A stretch of DNA of 6,332 bases from Firmicutes bacterium UBA6418 (GCA_002439735.1 DJPG01000130.1:1-6332), one strand, 5' to 3'. Shown: positions 1 through 6,269, counted from the stretch's first letter. A program made the numbers and translations. Notes: generated by a model from the letters alone, not told the origin.

Positions 1-423
1 CATATCGCCCTTGAGAATGTTGACCAACTGCGGCAGCTCGTCGATCCTCGTCTTGCGAAGGAAGCGGCCGATCCTGGTCACGCGCGGATCATCGTTGACG
101 GCCCACTGTGCGCCGTCCCGTTCCGCGTCCATGCGCATGGAGCGGAATTTGTACAGGACAAACGGTTTCTGGTCAAGGCCCAGACGGACCTGCCGAAAGA
201 TCGGGCTGCCGGGGCTGTCGGCCCGGATGATCAACGCGATCACGAGCATCGGGGCGAGCAGCAGGATCATGGCCAGCAGCGCGCATACAATGTCCGCAGA
301 CCGCTTGGCAAAAAAGTATAGCTTCCGATCCGGTCTTTCAACCTTCTCGGCAATATAGCGCACTTTGTTGTCTGCAAATTTTTGCAGGTTCAGGATTTCC
401 TCATTGGTCTGTTCTTTTTTCAT
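1..423 (-). CDS. Bacterial sugar transferase (short-form phosphoglycosyl transferase), 3' end outside window
   Basis: Likely initiating enzyme of repeat-unit assembly: it would move a sugar 1-phosphate from a UDP-sugar to undecaprenyl phosphate at the inner face of the membrane. The 141 codons visible start at an ATG and run off the window edge in frame, so the C-terminal part is missing. Seen: a hydrophilic N-terminus (about residues 1-38), one hydrophobic segment (about 42-66) with Pro58 that could form the re-entrant helix of monotopic PglC-like enzymes, then the family's signature stretches IRADSPGSPIF, YKFRSMR (91-97) and TRIDELPQLVNILKGDM (125-141). The Asp128-Glu129 pair matches the catalytic DE dyad. 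There is no multi-span N-terminal domain, so it is the short form (CapM/PglC-like) and not WcaJ/CpsE-like. The start lies 2 bases after the capG stop, with only a weak upstream AGAGAG, so coupled translation is likely. The donor sugar cannot be read from the sequence; the upstream genes make UDP-FucNAc, but that sugar may be added later. Confidence 0.93.
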   Translation of the reverse strand, partial: MKKEQTNEEILNLQKFADNKVRYIAEKVERPDRKLYFFAKRSADIVCALLAMILLLAPMLVIALIIRADSPGSPIFRQVRLGLDQKPFVLYKFRSMRMDAERDGAQWAVNDDPRVTRIGRFLRKTRIDELPQLVNILKGDM

Positions 424-425
424 CT

Positions 426-1574
426 TTACCGTAACTCTCTTTTTCTCCACACGGTCCGGTCTATGATCTTGCAGTAACTTTGGATGATTTTTACGACCTG
501 CGCGCTGATATTTTGCTGATAGCATGGTACCGGGATGCCATAATCCCGCTGCCGGTCCATGACGACGGCCGTTTCGACTCCCTGCAAGACCTCCTGCTCG
601 GTAATGCCGGCCAGGATGAAATTGCCGGTTTCCATCGCTTCCGGGCGCTCGGTGGAGGTCCGGATACAGACAGCCGGAAATGGCTTGCCGATGGAGAGAT
701 AGAAGCTGCTCTCTTCCGGCAGTGTCCCGGAATCGGAGATCACGCAGAAGGCGTTCCGCTGCAGCTGGTTATAATCATGGAATCCCAGTGGCTCGTGGAT
801 CCGCACCCGCGGGTCGAGCGGGAATTTCCGCTCTTCCAGCGCCTTGCGGCTGCGTGGATGGCAGGAATACAGCACCGGCATATCGTAGACTTGCGCCAGC
901 CGATTGACGGCTGTGAACAGCTGGATAAAATTATTTTCATCATCGATGTTTTCTTCGCGGTGCGCCGAAAGCAGCAGATACCGCTGCGGCGAAAGCGCCA
1001 GTCTTTGCAGGACATCGGACGCTTCGATCTTGGTCAGGTTGGCGCGCAGGACCTCTGCCATCGGGCTTCCGGTCACAAAGGTGCGTTCCTTCGGCCGTCC
1101 CTCCGCCAGCAGATACCGCCGCGCGTGCTCGCTGTAGCAGAGATTGACGTCCGCGATATGGTCTACGATCCGGCGGTTGGTCTCCTCCGGCAGGCATTCG
1201 TCAAAGCAGCGGTTGCCCGCTTCCATATGAAAGATCGGGATATGCAGCCGCTTGGCCGCGATCGCGGAAAGGCAGCTGTTGGTGTCGCCCAGGATCAGCA
1301 GCGCGTCCGGCCGTTCTTCCTGCATCAGGCGGTAAGACGCGGCGATGATATTGCCGATCGTTTCGCCCAGATCACGGCCGGCGCTGTCGAGATACTTGTC
1401 CGGACTGCGCAGTCCCAGATCTTCAAAAAAGATCTGGTTGAGGCTGTAATCATAGTTCTGGCCGGTGTGGACCAGCGTCTGATCGAAATAGATATCACAT
1501 TTTTTGATCACTTCCGACAGCCGGATGATCTCCGGTCGGGTGCCGATGATCGTCATCAGTTTCAGTTTGCTCAT
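426..1574 (-). CDS. capG: UDP-N-acetyl-L-talosamine 2-epimerase (CapG/WbjD/FnlC type), last step to UDP-L-FucNAc
   Basis: A 382-residue non-hydrolysing UDP-sugar 2-epimerase of the WecB fold (two Rossmann domains, cytoplasmic). Seen: GTRPE at 11-15, HTGQN at 36-40, LGDTNS at 95-100, HMEAGNRC at 116-123 followed by PEETNRRIVDHI (129-140), SAHREENI (203-210), a conserved CHPRS (238-242), SDSGT (280-284) and RTSTERPEA (305-313). HMEAGNRC in place of the HVEAGLRT usual in WecB, and SAHREENI, are what I associate with the CapG/WbjD branch, which inverts C2 of UDP-N-acetyl-L-talosamine (also called UDP-L-PneNAc) to give UDP-L-FucNAc. Its position directly after capE and capF supports that reading over plain UDP-ManNAc formation by WecB. 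The ATG overlaps the capF stop as ATGA and has a GGAG site 6 bases upstream. Length is normal for the family. The exact substrate is inferred from motifs and neighbours. Confidence 0.93.
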   Translation of the reverse strand: MSKLKLMTIIGTRPEIIRLSEVIKKCDIYFDQTLVHTGQNYDYSLNQIFFEDLGLRSPDKYLDSAGRDLGETIGNIIAASYRLMQEERPDALLILGDTNSCLSAIAAKRLHIPIFHMEAGNRCFDECLPEETNRRIVDHIADVNLCYSEHARRYLLAEGRPKERTFVTGSPMAEVLRANLTKIEASDVLQRLALSPQRYLLLSAHREENIDDENNFIQLFTAVNRLAQVYDMPVLYSCHPRSRKALEERKFPLDPRVRIHEPLGFHDYNQLQRNAFCVISDSGTLPEESSFYLSIGKPFPAVCIRTSTERPEAMETGNFILAGITEQEVLQGVETAVVMDRQRDYGIPVPCYQQNISAQVVKIIQSYCKIIDRTVWRKRELR

Positions 1575-2755
1575 ACGTTTCTCCGTATTGATACAGGTTC
1601 TCGATAGGTATCCGGATGTTCCGGATCAAAGGCTTCGTTTGCCCAGATGATCGTGATCATTTCTTCCTGTTCTGAAAGATTGATCAAATTATGGGTGCAG
1701 CCGGGCACCATGGTAATCACTTCGGGCTTTTCGCCCCGGACCTCGTAGCTTCGGATCGGGTAAGGCTGCCCTGCGGCATCCGTGCCGATCCTGCGCGTCT
1801 GGATCAGTCCGTGGCCTTTCACCACGATGAACCGTTCATGTTTACTGTGATGCCAGTGCTGCCCTTTCGTAACGCCCGGGCGGGAAATATTCACGCTGAT
1901 CTGTCCGCCGTTTTGGATATGCAGGAGCTCGGTAAAGCTGCCGCGTTCGTCTGCTTTGGGCTGCAGGGCTTGCCGCAGGTCCGCGTCCGGCAGATAGGTC
2001 AGATACGTCGCGTAAAGTTTCTGTTCGAAGGCGCTTCGCAGGCAAGGGAGATTTCCTGCTTTCTGCGCGGCGCGAAAGCACTGCAGCAGGTCCGCGAGTT
2101 CGCCTAAGGTAATCCGTGTGGTCTCCTTCACGCAGCCGTATCCGTCTTGGATCTGCGCGTGACCGGCAAGCGCGCGAAGGAGTTCCTCGACCACATCGTC
2201 AATATAGGTCAAGGTCAGTACAGTCTGCCGGTCGTTAATCCGGATCGGCAGATCCGCCGCGATATTGCGGCAAAAGGTCGCCGTCACCGAATTATAGTCC
2301 GGTCGGCACCATTTGCCGAACAGATTGGTAAAGCGGTATACGACCGTCCTTGCGCCGGTTTCCTCGCCGTACGCGAAGATCAGGTCTTCGGCCTCTTTTT
2401 TGGTCCGGCCGTAAGGCGTATCCTTTCCGGCATGGATCGAAGAAGCGAAAATGACCGTCGGCTTTTTGGGATTTTGTTTCAGATCCGCAAGCAGCTGCTT
2501 GGTAAATCCCACATTGCCGGTTACAAATTTATTGAAATGGTCTGCGCGGTTGACGCCTGCGAGATGCACGACAGCATCTGCTTGTCTGCAGCATGCCGCA
2601 AGCGCCGCCGCGTCAGACCGAGGAGTGGGCATCATGATTTCGAGCGGTTCGCCGTCCAGCGGCGTATTCTTTGCTTTCCCGTCTCGGATATTTTTTAACT
2701 GTTCGGTCAGGTTCTGTCCGACGAAGCCTGACGCGCCGGTGACCAGGATCTTCAT
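1571..2755 (-). CDS. capF: CapF-type bifunctional reductase/3-epimerase (SDR domain plus cupin domain)
   Basis: A 394-residue, two-domain cytoplasmic enzyme. The N-terminal half is an extended short-chain dehydrogenase: the glycine-rich TGASGFVG loop is at 6-13, HLAGVNR at 64-70, the Ser105-Ser106 pair follows, and the Tyr115-x3-Lys119 catalytic motif (YGRTK) is clear. The C-terminal part (about 270-394) is a cupin with the metal-binding-looking cluster GQHWHHSKHERF (298-309; His300, His302, His303, Glu307 as candidate ligands) and PGCTHNL (351-357). In the family, the cupin metal site epimerises C3 and the SDR domain then reduces the C4 ketone with NADPH, giving UDP-N-acetyl-L-talosamine. 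The protein is somewhat longer than the roughly 370 residues I recall for S. aureus CapF. The start is an ATGA overlap with capE; no strong ribosome binding site is visible, so it probably depends on capE translation. The ending FDPEHPDTYREPV resembles the CapF C-terminus. Confidence 0.95.
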   Translation of the reverse strand: MKILVTGASGFVGQNLTEQLKNIRDGKAKNTPLDGEPLEIMMPTPRSDAAALAACCRQADAVVHLAGVNRADHFNKFVTGNVGFTKQLLADLKQNPKKPTVIFASSIHAGKDTPYGRTKKEAEDLIFAYGEETGARTVVYRFTNLFGKWCRPDYNSVTATFCRNIAADLPIRINDRQTVLTLTYIDDVVEELLRALAGHAQIQDGYGCVKETTRITLGELADLLQCFRAAQKAGNLPCLRSAFEQKLYATYLTYLPDADLRQALQPKADERGSFTELLHIQNGGQISVNISRPGVTKGQHWHHSKHERFIVVKGHGLIQTRRIGTDAAGQPYPIRSYEVRGEKPEVITMVPGCTHNLINLSEQEEMITIIWANEAFDPEHPDTYREPVSIRRNV

Positions 2756-3786
2756 TTTCCCAGCGCCTTTTTTACGTAGTCGGCCGTCAAAAGCTTTTGC
2801 ACAACGCCTTCCACGTCGAGCCTTACCGTATTGTCGCTGGTGTAGGCCTCGTCCGCCATCGTTTCCACATGACCTTCGACAACAAAGCGGTCGTAGTTCA
2901 GATCGCGGCTGTCTGCCATGACGCGGAAATAGTTTCCCAGATCTTCGCTGCGAAGGCGTTCTTCACGGGTCATCAGGGTTTCGTAGAGTTTTTCGCCGTG
3001 CCGGGTGCCGATGATCTTCGTTCCGGTATCGCCGAAAAGCTGCTGCACGGCCTTCGCGAGGTCGCCGATCGTCGAGGCGTCCGCTTTTTGGATAAACAGG
3101 TCGCCCGGCTGCGCGTGTTCAAAGGCGAACAGCACAAGGTTCACGGCTTCGTCCAGATTCATCAGGAAGCGGGTCATCTCCGGGTTCGTGATGGTGATCG
3201 GGTTTCCGGCCCGGATCTGGTCGATGAACAGCGGGATCACGCTGCCCCGGCTGCACATGACGTTGCCGTAGCGGGTACAGCAGATGGTGGTCTCGCCGCG
3301 GTCCGCCGCGACGCGCGCGTTCGCTTTGATGATATGTTCCATCATTGCCTTGGAGGTCCCCATGGCGTTGATCGGATAAGCCGCCTTGTCCGTGGACAGG
3401 CAGACTGCTTTTTTGACGCCGGTCTCCATCGCGGCATGCAGCACATTGTCAGTCCCGATGATGTTGGTCCGCACCGCTTCCATCGGGAAAAACTCGCAGC
3501 TCGGCACCTGTTTCAGGGCCGCCGCGTGGAACAGATAGTCCGCGCCGTACATGGCGTCCCGGACCGTCTGCGCCTCCCGGACATCGCCGATATAGAACTT
3601 GACCTTGCCGGCCAGTTCCGGACTGTTTACCTGCAGCTCATGGCGCAGGTCGTCCTGCTTCTTTTCGTCACGGCTGAAGATGCGGATCTGCCCGATGTCC
3701 TGATAAAGAAAATATTTGAGCATGGCGTTTCCGAAACTGCCGGTCCCGCCGGTGATCATCAGTGTTTTGTTTTGAAATACAGACAT
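2752..3786 (-). CDS. capE: UDP-GlcNAc 4,6-dehydratase, 5-inverting (CapE/WbjB type)
   Basis: First committed enzyme of the L-FucNAc pathway, turning UDP-GlcNAc into the 4-keto-6-deoxy-L-arabino-hexulose intermediate. The 344-residue protein is an extended SDR without membrane segments, so it is the soluble CapE/PseB-like type and not the long membrane-bound CapD/PglF/WbpM type. Seen: TGGTGSFG nucleotide-binding loop (12-19), FSRDEKKQDDLRHE (37-50), GDVR (67-70), HAAALKQVP (87-95), STDKAAYP (131-138), a Met142-x3-Lys146 pair where most SDRs have Tyr-x3-Lys, RYGNV (172-176), EMTRF (203-207) and GEKLYE (264-269). The Met variant (SMK triad) is known in this dehydratase group. The start has an AAGGA site 7 bases upstream, and the gene follows the kinase after a 47-base gap with no terminator-like hairpin. 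Stop and capF start overlap as ATGA. PseB (pseudaminic acid) is the main alternative, but the capF and capG neighbours argue for CapE. Confidence 0.94.
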   Translation of the reverse strand: MSVFQNKTLMITGGTGSFGNAMLKYFLYQDIGQIRIFSRDEKKQDDLRHELQVNSPELAGKVKFYIGDVREAQTVRDAMYGADYLFHAAALKQVPSCEFFPMEAVRTNIIGTDNVLHAAMETGVKKAVCLSTDKAAYPINAMGTSKAMMEHIIKANARVAADRGETTICCTRYGNVMCSRGSVIPLFIDQIRAGNPITITNPEMTRFLMNLDEAVNLVLFAFEHAQPGDLFIQKADASTIGDLAKAVQQLFGDTGTKIIGTRHGEKLYETLMTREERLRSEDLGNYFRVMADSRDLNYDRFVVEGHVETMADEAYTSDNTVRLDVEGVVQKLLTADYVKKALGK

Positions 3787-3833
3787 GTTGCTTTCCTTCT
3801 CGATTGCTTGATTTTCTTTCTATCTCCGAATGG

Positions 3834-4538
3834 TTATTTATATCCCTGATAGTACTTGTATTTGTACTTATATTTGCCGTAGTAATAGCCGCGATGTTCG
3901 GTATCGATCTTGTTCAGGACCGCGCCGATGATCCGGCATCCGGTCATTTCCAGCTGTTTTTTGACTTTGACCGCGGTACGGCGGCTGACGGCGTCGCTTT
4001 CTATGACCAGGATCACGCCGTCGCATTTCGGCGCTAAAACCGCTGCGTCGATGACCATGCCGAGCGGCGGCGAGTCGATGATCACCAGGTCAAAGGCTTC
4101 TCTTGCAGCTCTCAACAGAGCTTCCATCCGGCTGCCGGCTAAAAGCTCTGTCGGATTCGGTGACAGCGGACCGGTTAGGATCATGTAAAGATTCTCCACA
4201 TTGGTCTCCACGATCACTTCGTCCAAGGAGGCCAGCGCCGATAAGTAATGGGTCATTCCCTTTTGGTTCTTGTCTTCCAATTTGATCTGATAGCGTCCCT
4301 GCATCACGGATTTTCGCAGGTCGGTATCGACAAAGAGCACTTTGCGGCCGGTCCCGGCCACGCTGCGTGCCAGTCCGAACGAAACGGTACTCTTGCCCTC
4401 ATCCGGATTACAGCTTGTAAAAAGAATGCTTTTGATATCCGGACCGCTGAACATCAGATTGCTGCGCAGCGAGTTATAGGCTTCCTGACGCGAGTAGTCC
4501 ATCGTTTCGAGATTTTCCAGATAGATTTTATTTGCCAT
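3834..4538 (-). CDS. cpsD: Capsular tyrosine-protein kinase (BY-kinase, CpsD/CapB type)
   Basis: A 234-residue cytoplasmic bacterial tyrosine kinase that would autophosphorylate its tail when docked on the chain-length protein encoded just upstream. Seen: the N-terminal oligomerisation motif region EAYNSLRSNL (19-28), Walker A CNPDEGKST (43-51), Walker A' VLFVDTDLRK (67-76), Walker B LVIIDSPP (151-158), ILVIESD (176-182), and a C-terminal tyrosine cluster with nine Tyr in the last 17 residues (218-233) including four Lys-Tyr units. There are no membrane segments, as expected for the split Bacillota arrangement, in contrast to one-piece Wzc. The start has a strong AGGAGG 7 bases upstream, and its first 11 bases overlap the end of the modulator gene, so the partners should be made together. 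The usual first Arg of the ExxRxxR motif is Asn22 here. MinD/ParA-like ATPases share the Walker motifs but lack the tyrosine tail, so the assignment is firm. Confidence 0.96.
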   Translation of the reverse strand: MANKIYLENLETMDYSRQEAYNSLRSNLMFSGPDIKSILFTSCNPDEGKSTVSFGLARSVAGTGRKVLFVDTDLRKSVMQGRYQIKLEDKNQKGMTHYLSALASLDEVIVETNVENLYMILTGPLSPNPTELLAGSRMEALLRAAREAFDLVIIDSPPLGMVIDAAVLAPKCDGVILVIESDAVSRRTAVKVKKQLEMTGCRIIGAVLNKIDTEHRGYYYGKYKYKYKYYQGYK

Positions 4539-5316
4539 GGTTGTTCCTCCTGCCGGTGCTGTGTTTCTGGCTCTTGTTTTTCTTCTTGCTCTTCTTGCCC
4601 AGCGGCAGCGGGAAGCGCTTCTTTTTGTTCTGTTTTTCCTCTCCGCTCAGCGGAACGACCGCCAATACGGTCAGATCCAGACAGCGTTCCACTTCATCCT
4701 GCGATTTGATGGTGTCGTTCATCAGATACAGCGCGATCACCAGCATCCCGGACAGGATCAAACCGGTCAAGAAGCCCAGGATCACATTTTTCGCTTTCTC
4801 CGGTTTCACGGGTTTTTCCGGTACGGCTGCTTTTTCCCAAATCTGTGGTTTGTTCGTCTTCATGACTTCCGAGATCCGGGTACGGGAAACCTCCGCGAAT
4901 TCGCCGGAGATATCCGTGATCTGCTGCGGGTCGGTCCCGGAAACGGTGATATTGATGATCCGGGTTTCTTCCGGATTGGTCACTTTCAGCATTCTCTGCA
5001 GATCCTTCACACTCATGTCGAGTGCCAGACGGTCGATGACCTCCTGTACGATGGATCGCGACTGGATCATTTCGACGCAGTCATATGCTAAGGTAGAGCC
5101 GACCTGCAGTTCGGACAGACTCGTTGTCGAAGAATCCTGTGCCTGAATGTAGAGCTTTGACGTCGATTCATACACCGGCTCCGCGATAAAAAAGCTGTAG
5201 ATCCCGGCGATCGCCGCAAAGATCAAGGCGGTCGCTAAGATCACGGCGATCTTTTTACGGATCTCCAGCAGCAGTTCAAAAAAATCAATCTCTATTACAT
5301 CTTCTTCTCGTCTCAC
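4528..5316 (-). CDS. cpsC: Wzz/CpsC-CapA type polysaccharide chain-length protein and kinase modulator
   Basis: Inner-membrane polysaccharide co-polymerase that sets chain length and presents the activating tail to the BY-kinase. I start it at GTG (5316): it has AGGGAG 8 bases upstream and gives a 262-residue protein opening with EEDVIEIDFFELLLEIRKK, the usual start of the family. The in-frame TTG at 5448 would add 44 Arg/Cys-rich residues unlike the family, with its codon inside a perfect dyad. Domains in the 262-residue numbering: TM1 about 23-43, extracytoplasmic part with EPVYESTSKLYI (46-57), the proline-containing stretch VPEKPVKPEK before TM2 (about 177-199), then the cytoplasmic IKSQDEVERCLDLTVLAVVPL, close to the conserved SxEDVExxLxLPVLGxIP. 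The last 35 residues (228-262) are strongly basic: 15 Lys/Arg and no acidic residue. It overlaps the kinase gene by 11 bases. Confidence 0.93.
   Translation of the reverse strand: MRREEDVIEIDFFELLLEIRKKIAVILATALIFAAIAGIYSFFIAEPVYESTSKLYIQAQDSSTTSLSELQVGSTLAYDCVEMIQSRSIVQEVIDRLALDMSVKDLQRMLKVTNPEETRIINITVSGTDPQQITDISGEFAEVSRTRISEVMKTNKPQIWEKAAVPEKPVKPEKAKNVILGFLTGLILSGMLVIALYLMNDTIKSQDEVERCLDLTVLAVVPLSGEEKQNKKKRFPLPLGKKSKKKNKSQKHSTGRRNNHGK
4546..4551 (-). promoter_or_regulatory. Consensus Shine-Dalgarno of the kinase gene, inside the end of the chain-length gene
   Basis: A full AGGAGG on the minus strand sits 7 bases upstream of the kinase ATG and within the last codons of the chain-length gene. 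It is the strongest ribosome binding site I see in the window, so the kinase may be translated independently as well as by coupling. Confidence 0.8.
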
Positions 5317-5324
5317 GCGTTGTT

Positions 5325-5330
5325 CTCCCT
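5325..5330 (-). promoter_or_regulatory. Shine-Dalgarno site that fixes the GTG start of the chain-length gene
   Basis: Read on the minus strand, AGGGAG lies 8 bases before GTG at 5316. It is the only good ribosome binding site near the start of this gene and decides for the GTG over the upstream in-frame TTG at 5448. Confidence 0.75.
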
Positions 5331-5433
5331 CTCGGCAGGCGCACGCCGGGCGTGCATCGCTGCCGTCTGTTTTTTCAAAAGTCCGTATGGTCTTTGCCGC
5401 GCAAATGCGTTTTTTCCGCGCAGGTAGCAGAGG

Positions 5434-5462
5434 TTTGTTAGTTATCAAAGATAACTAACAAA
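5434..5462. repeat. Perfect 13-base inverted repeat with 3-base spacer, candidate operator or leader hairpin
   Basis: TTTGTTAGTTATC and its exact reverse complement GATAACTAACAAA flank a 3-base centre (AAA on the plus strand). No T-run follows on either strand, so it is not a simple terminator. The symmetry and AT-rich half-sites would fit a dimeric repressor site, or an RNA hairpin in the leader of the chain-length gene. It shares bases 5459-5462 with the neighbouring palindrome, so the two RNA hairpins could not both form completely. Regulator unknown. Confidence 0.6.
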
Positions 5463-5478
5463 AGGGATATCCCTTTTG
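5459..5478 (-). terminator. Perfect 20-base palindrome, possible weak intrinsic terminator after the phosphatase gene
   Basis: The 20 bases equal their own reverse complement: C, four A, GGG, ATAT, CCC, four T, G. As RNA this folds into an 8-bp stem with an ATAT loop. On the minus strand the 3' arm ends in TTTTG followed by TTAGTT, a poor U-tract, so termination would be weak. It lies about 40 bases after the phosphatase stop. A DNA-binding site is an alternative. Confidence 0.4.
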
Positions 5479-5519
5479 GACTTTCCGAATATTTCTCTAT
5501 GTGTATTTTTTCTGTTTTA

Positions 5520-6245
5520 TCACAAAGGCCTATTCTGCAGGATCCGTTCCCCGTTTTTCCGCCAAATCGCCTCGGCTGTTTCCACATCGGTAAAATGAAT
5601 CATCTTCTCTGCAGCTTCCCGCATTGCGGGTCTGCGGCTGCTGTCATTGTGACAGTCGCTGCCGATGAAATGGACCAGATCGCTTTGCAGCAGTTTTTTT
5701 ACGCACCGGTATTCCGGATGCATCCAGCCTCCGAGCAGACTGGAACTGTTGATCTGAATTGCCGCGCCCTGCGCGGTCAGATTTTCGGCATCCGCCGGGT
5801 GCTTCTGCAGGCACCGATATCGTTCCGCGTGCGCGATCACCGGGCGATAGCCCGCGCGGATCAGCGCTCTGACGGCAGATTCCAATGCAGACAGCGGTTC
5901 ATCTGGATAGAACTCCACTAAGACGTAATCGCTGCCGGCAAGGGTCAGCGCGTTTCCATTGTGCAGTTTCTCGACCGTACTCGGGCTGAACAGGATCTCA
6001 TTTCCCAGAAAAAGTTCCAAATCCTCGTAAGCCGCCGCAAGTTCCTTCATACGGCCAAAAACTTCCTCGGTTTTTTGCCTGCCGGTTCCCGCGCTCCGCG
6101 ATCCGAAATGCGGCGTCAGCATGATCCTGCGAATACCTTCTTCATATGCCGTCTCCAGCATTTTTTCGGCCTGTGCGAGATTCTTCGCACCGTCATCCAG
6201 TCCCGGCAGCATATGCGTATGTAAATCGAAATAATAATCGTTCAT
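5520..6245 (-). CDS. cpsB: PHP-family protein-tyrosine phosphatase (CpsB/CapC/YwqE type)
   Basis: A cytoplasmic, metal-dependent phosphatase expected to dephosphorylate the tyrosine tail of the BY-kinase and so reset the polymerisation cycle. I start it at ATG 6245 (241 residues), which places the family's opening at the N-terminus; an in-frame TTG at 6290 would add 15 residues with no family resemblance. Seen: DLHTH (7-11, metal ligands His9 and His11), LDDGA (16-20), LTPHF (43-47), GNEI (81-84), VEF (110-112), VIAHAERY (136-143), IQINSSSLLG (163-172) and the C-terminal metal motif GSDCHN (195-200). This is the PHP type and not a low-molecular-weight Wzb phosphatase. The order phosphatase, chain-length protein, kinase is as in streptococcal cps loci. 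The start has only a weak TGAGA upstream. A histidinol-phosphatase is a related PHP alternative, but the context makes CpsB far more likely. Confidence 0.94.
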   Translation of the reverse strand: MNDYYFDLHTHMLPGLDDGAKNLAQAEKMLETAYEEGIRRIMLTPHFGSRSAGTGRQKTEEVFGRMKELAAAYEDLELFLGNEILFSPSTVEKLHNGNALTLAGSDYVLVEFYPDEPLSALESAVRALIRAGYRPVIAHAERYRCLQKHPADAENLTAQGAAIQINSSSLLGGWMHPEYRCVKKLLQSDLVHFIGSDCHNDSSRRPAMREAAEKMIHFTDVETAEAIWRKNGERILQNRPL

Positions 6246-6269
6246 TTTCAGTCTCAGCACTCTTGTTCT

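Larger units (their letters stand above)
5317..5519 (-). other. Intergenic leader between phosphatase and chain-length genes
   Basis: About 200 bases without a supported long gene, AT-rich near the phosphatase and GC-rich near the chain-length start. It is much longer than any other gap here, since all downstream junctions are overlaps or at most 47 bases. It holds two overlapping dyads (5459-5478 and 5434-5462), a 7-base complementary pair (5478-5484 with 5378-5384), a short GC-rich palindrome (5341-5355) and a possible 14-codon ORF (5313-5357). I see no convincing -35/-10 pair; TTGATA near 5448 with TACCTG 16 bases later is weak. The layout suits a terminator, attenuator or operator controlling the rest of the operon separately from the phosphatase, but that is inference. 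Confidence 0.6.

Noticed and set aside
11..358. 115-codon plus-strand frame at the left edge
   Set aside because: The minus strand encodes a clear sugar transferase across the same bases.
480..1607. 375-codon open frame on the plus strand opposite capG
   Set aside because: It is antisense to a gene with clear family motifs throughout, and its translation shows no recognisable domain. GC-rich codon use keeps the opposite frame open.
2797..3849. 350-codon open frame on the plus strand opposite capE
   Set aside because: Same reason: an antisense shadow of an unmistakable SDR dehydratase, with a His/Asp/Arg-rich translation and no domain.
4532..5146. Plus-strand frames with hydrophobic, Ser/Phe-rich translations opposite the chain-length gene
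   Set aside because: The apparent membrane-like stretches are reverse complements of Lys/Glu-rich codons of the real gene. Two plus-strand frames overlap each other here and neither resembles a family.
5341..5355. GC-rich palindrome GCACGCC-G-GGCGTGC considered as an intrinsic terminator
   Set aside because: No T-run follows on either strand, and in the minus direction it lies just before the ribosome binding site of the chain-length gene.
5317..5448. In-frame TTG start that would lengthen the chain-length protein by 44 residues
   Set aside because: The TTG overlaps the centre of a perfect dyad, the added residues are Arg/Cys-rich and unlike the family, and a GTG with a good ribosome binding site gives the expected N-terminus.
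5499..5921. 140-codon plus-strand frame opposite the phosphatase gene
   Set aside because: Antisense to a complete PHP phosphatase with all metal motifs; no domain in the translation.
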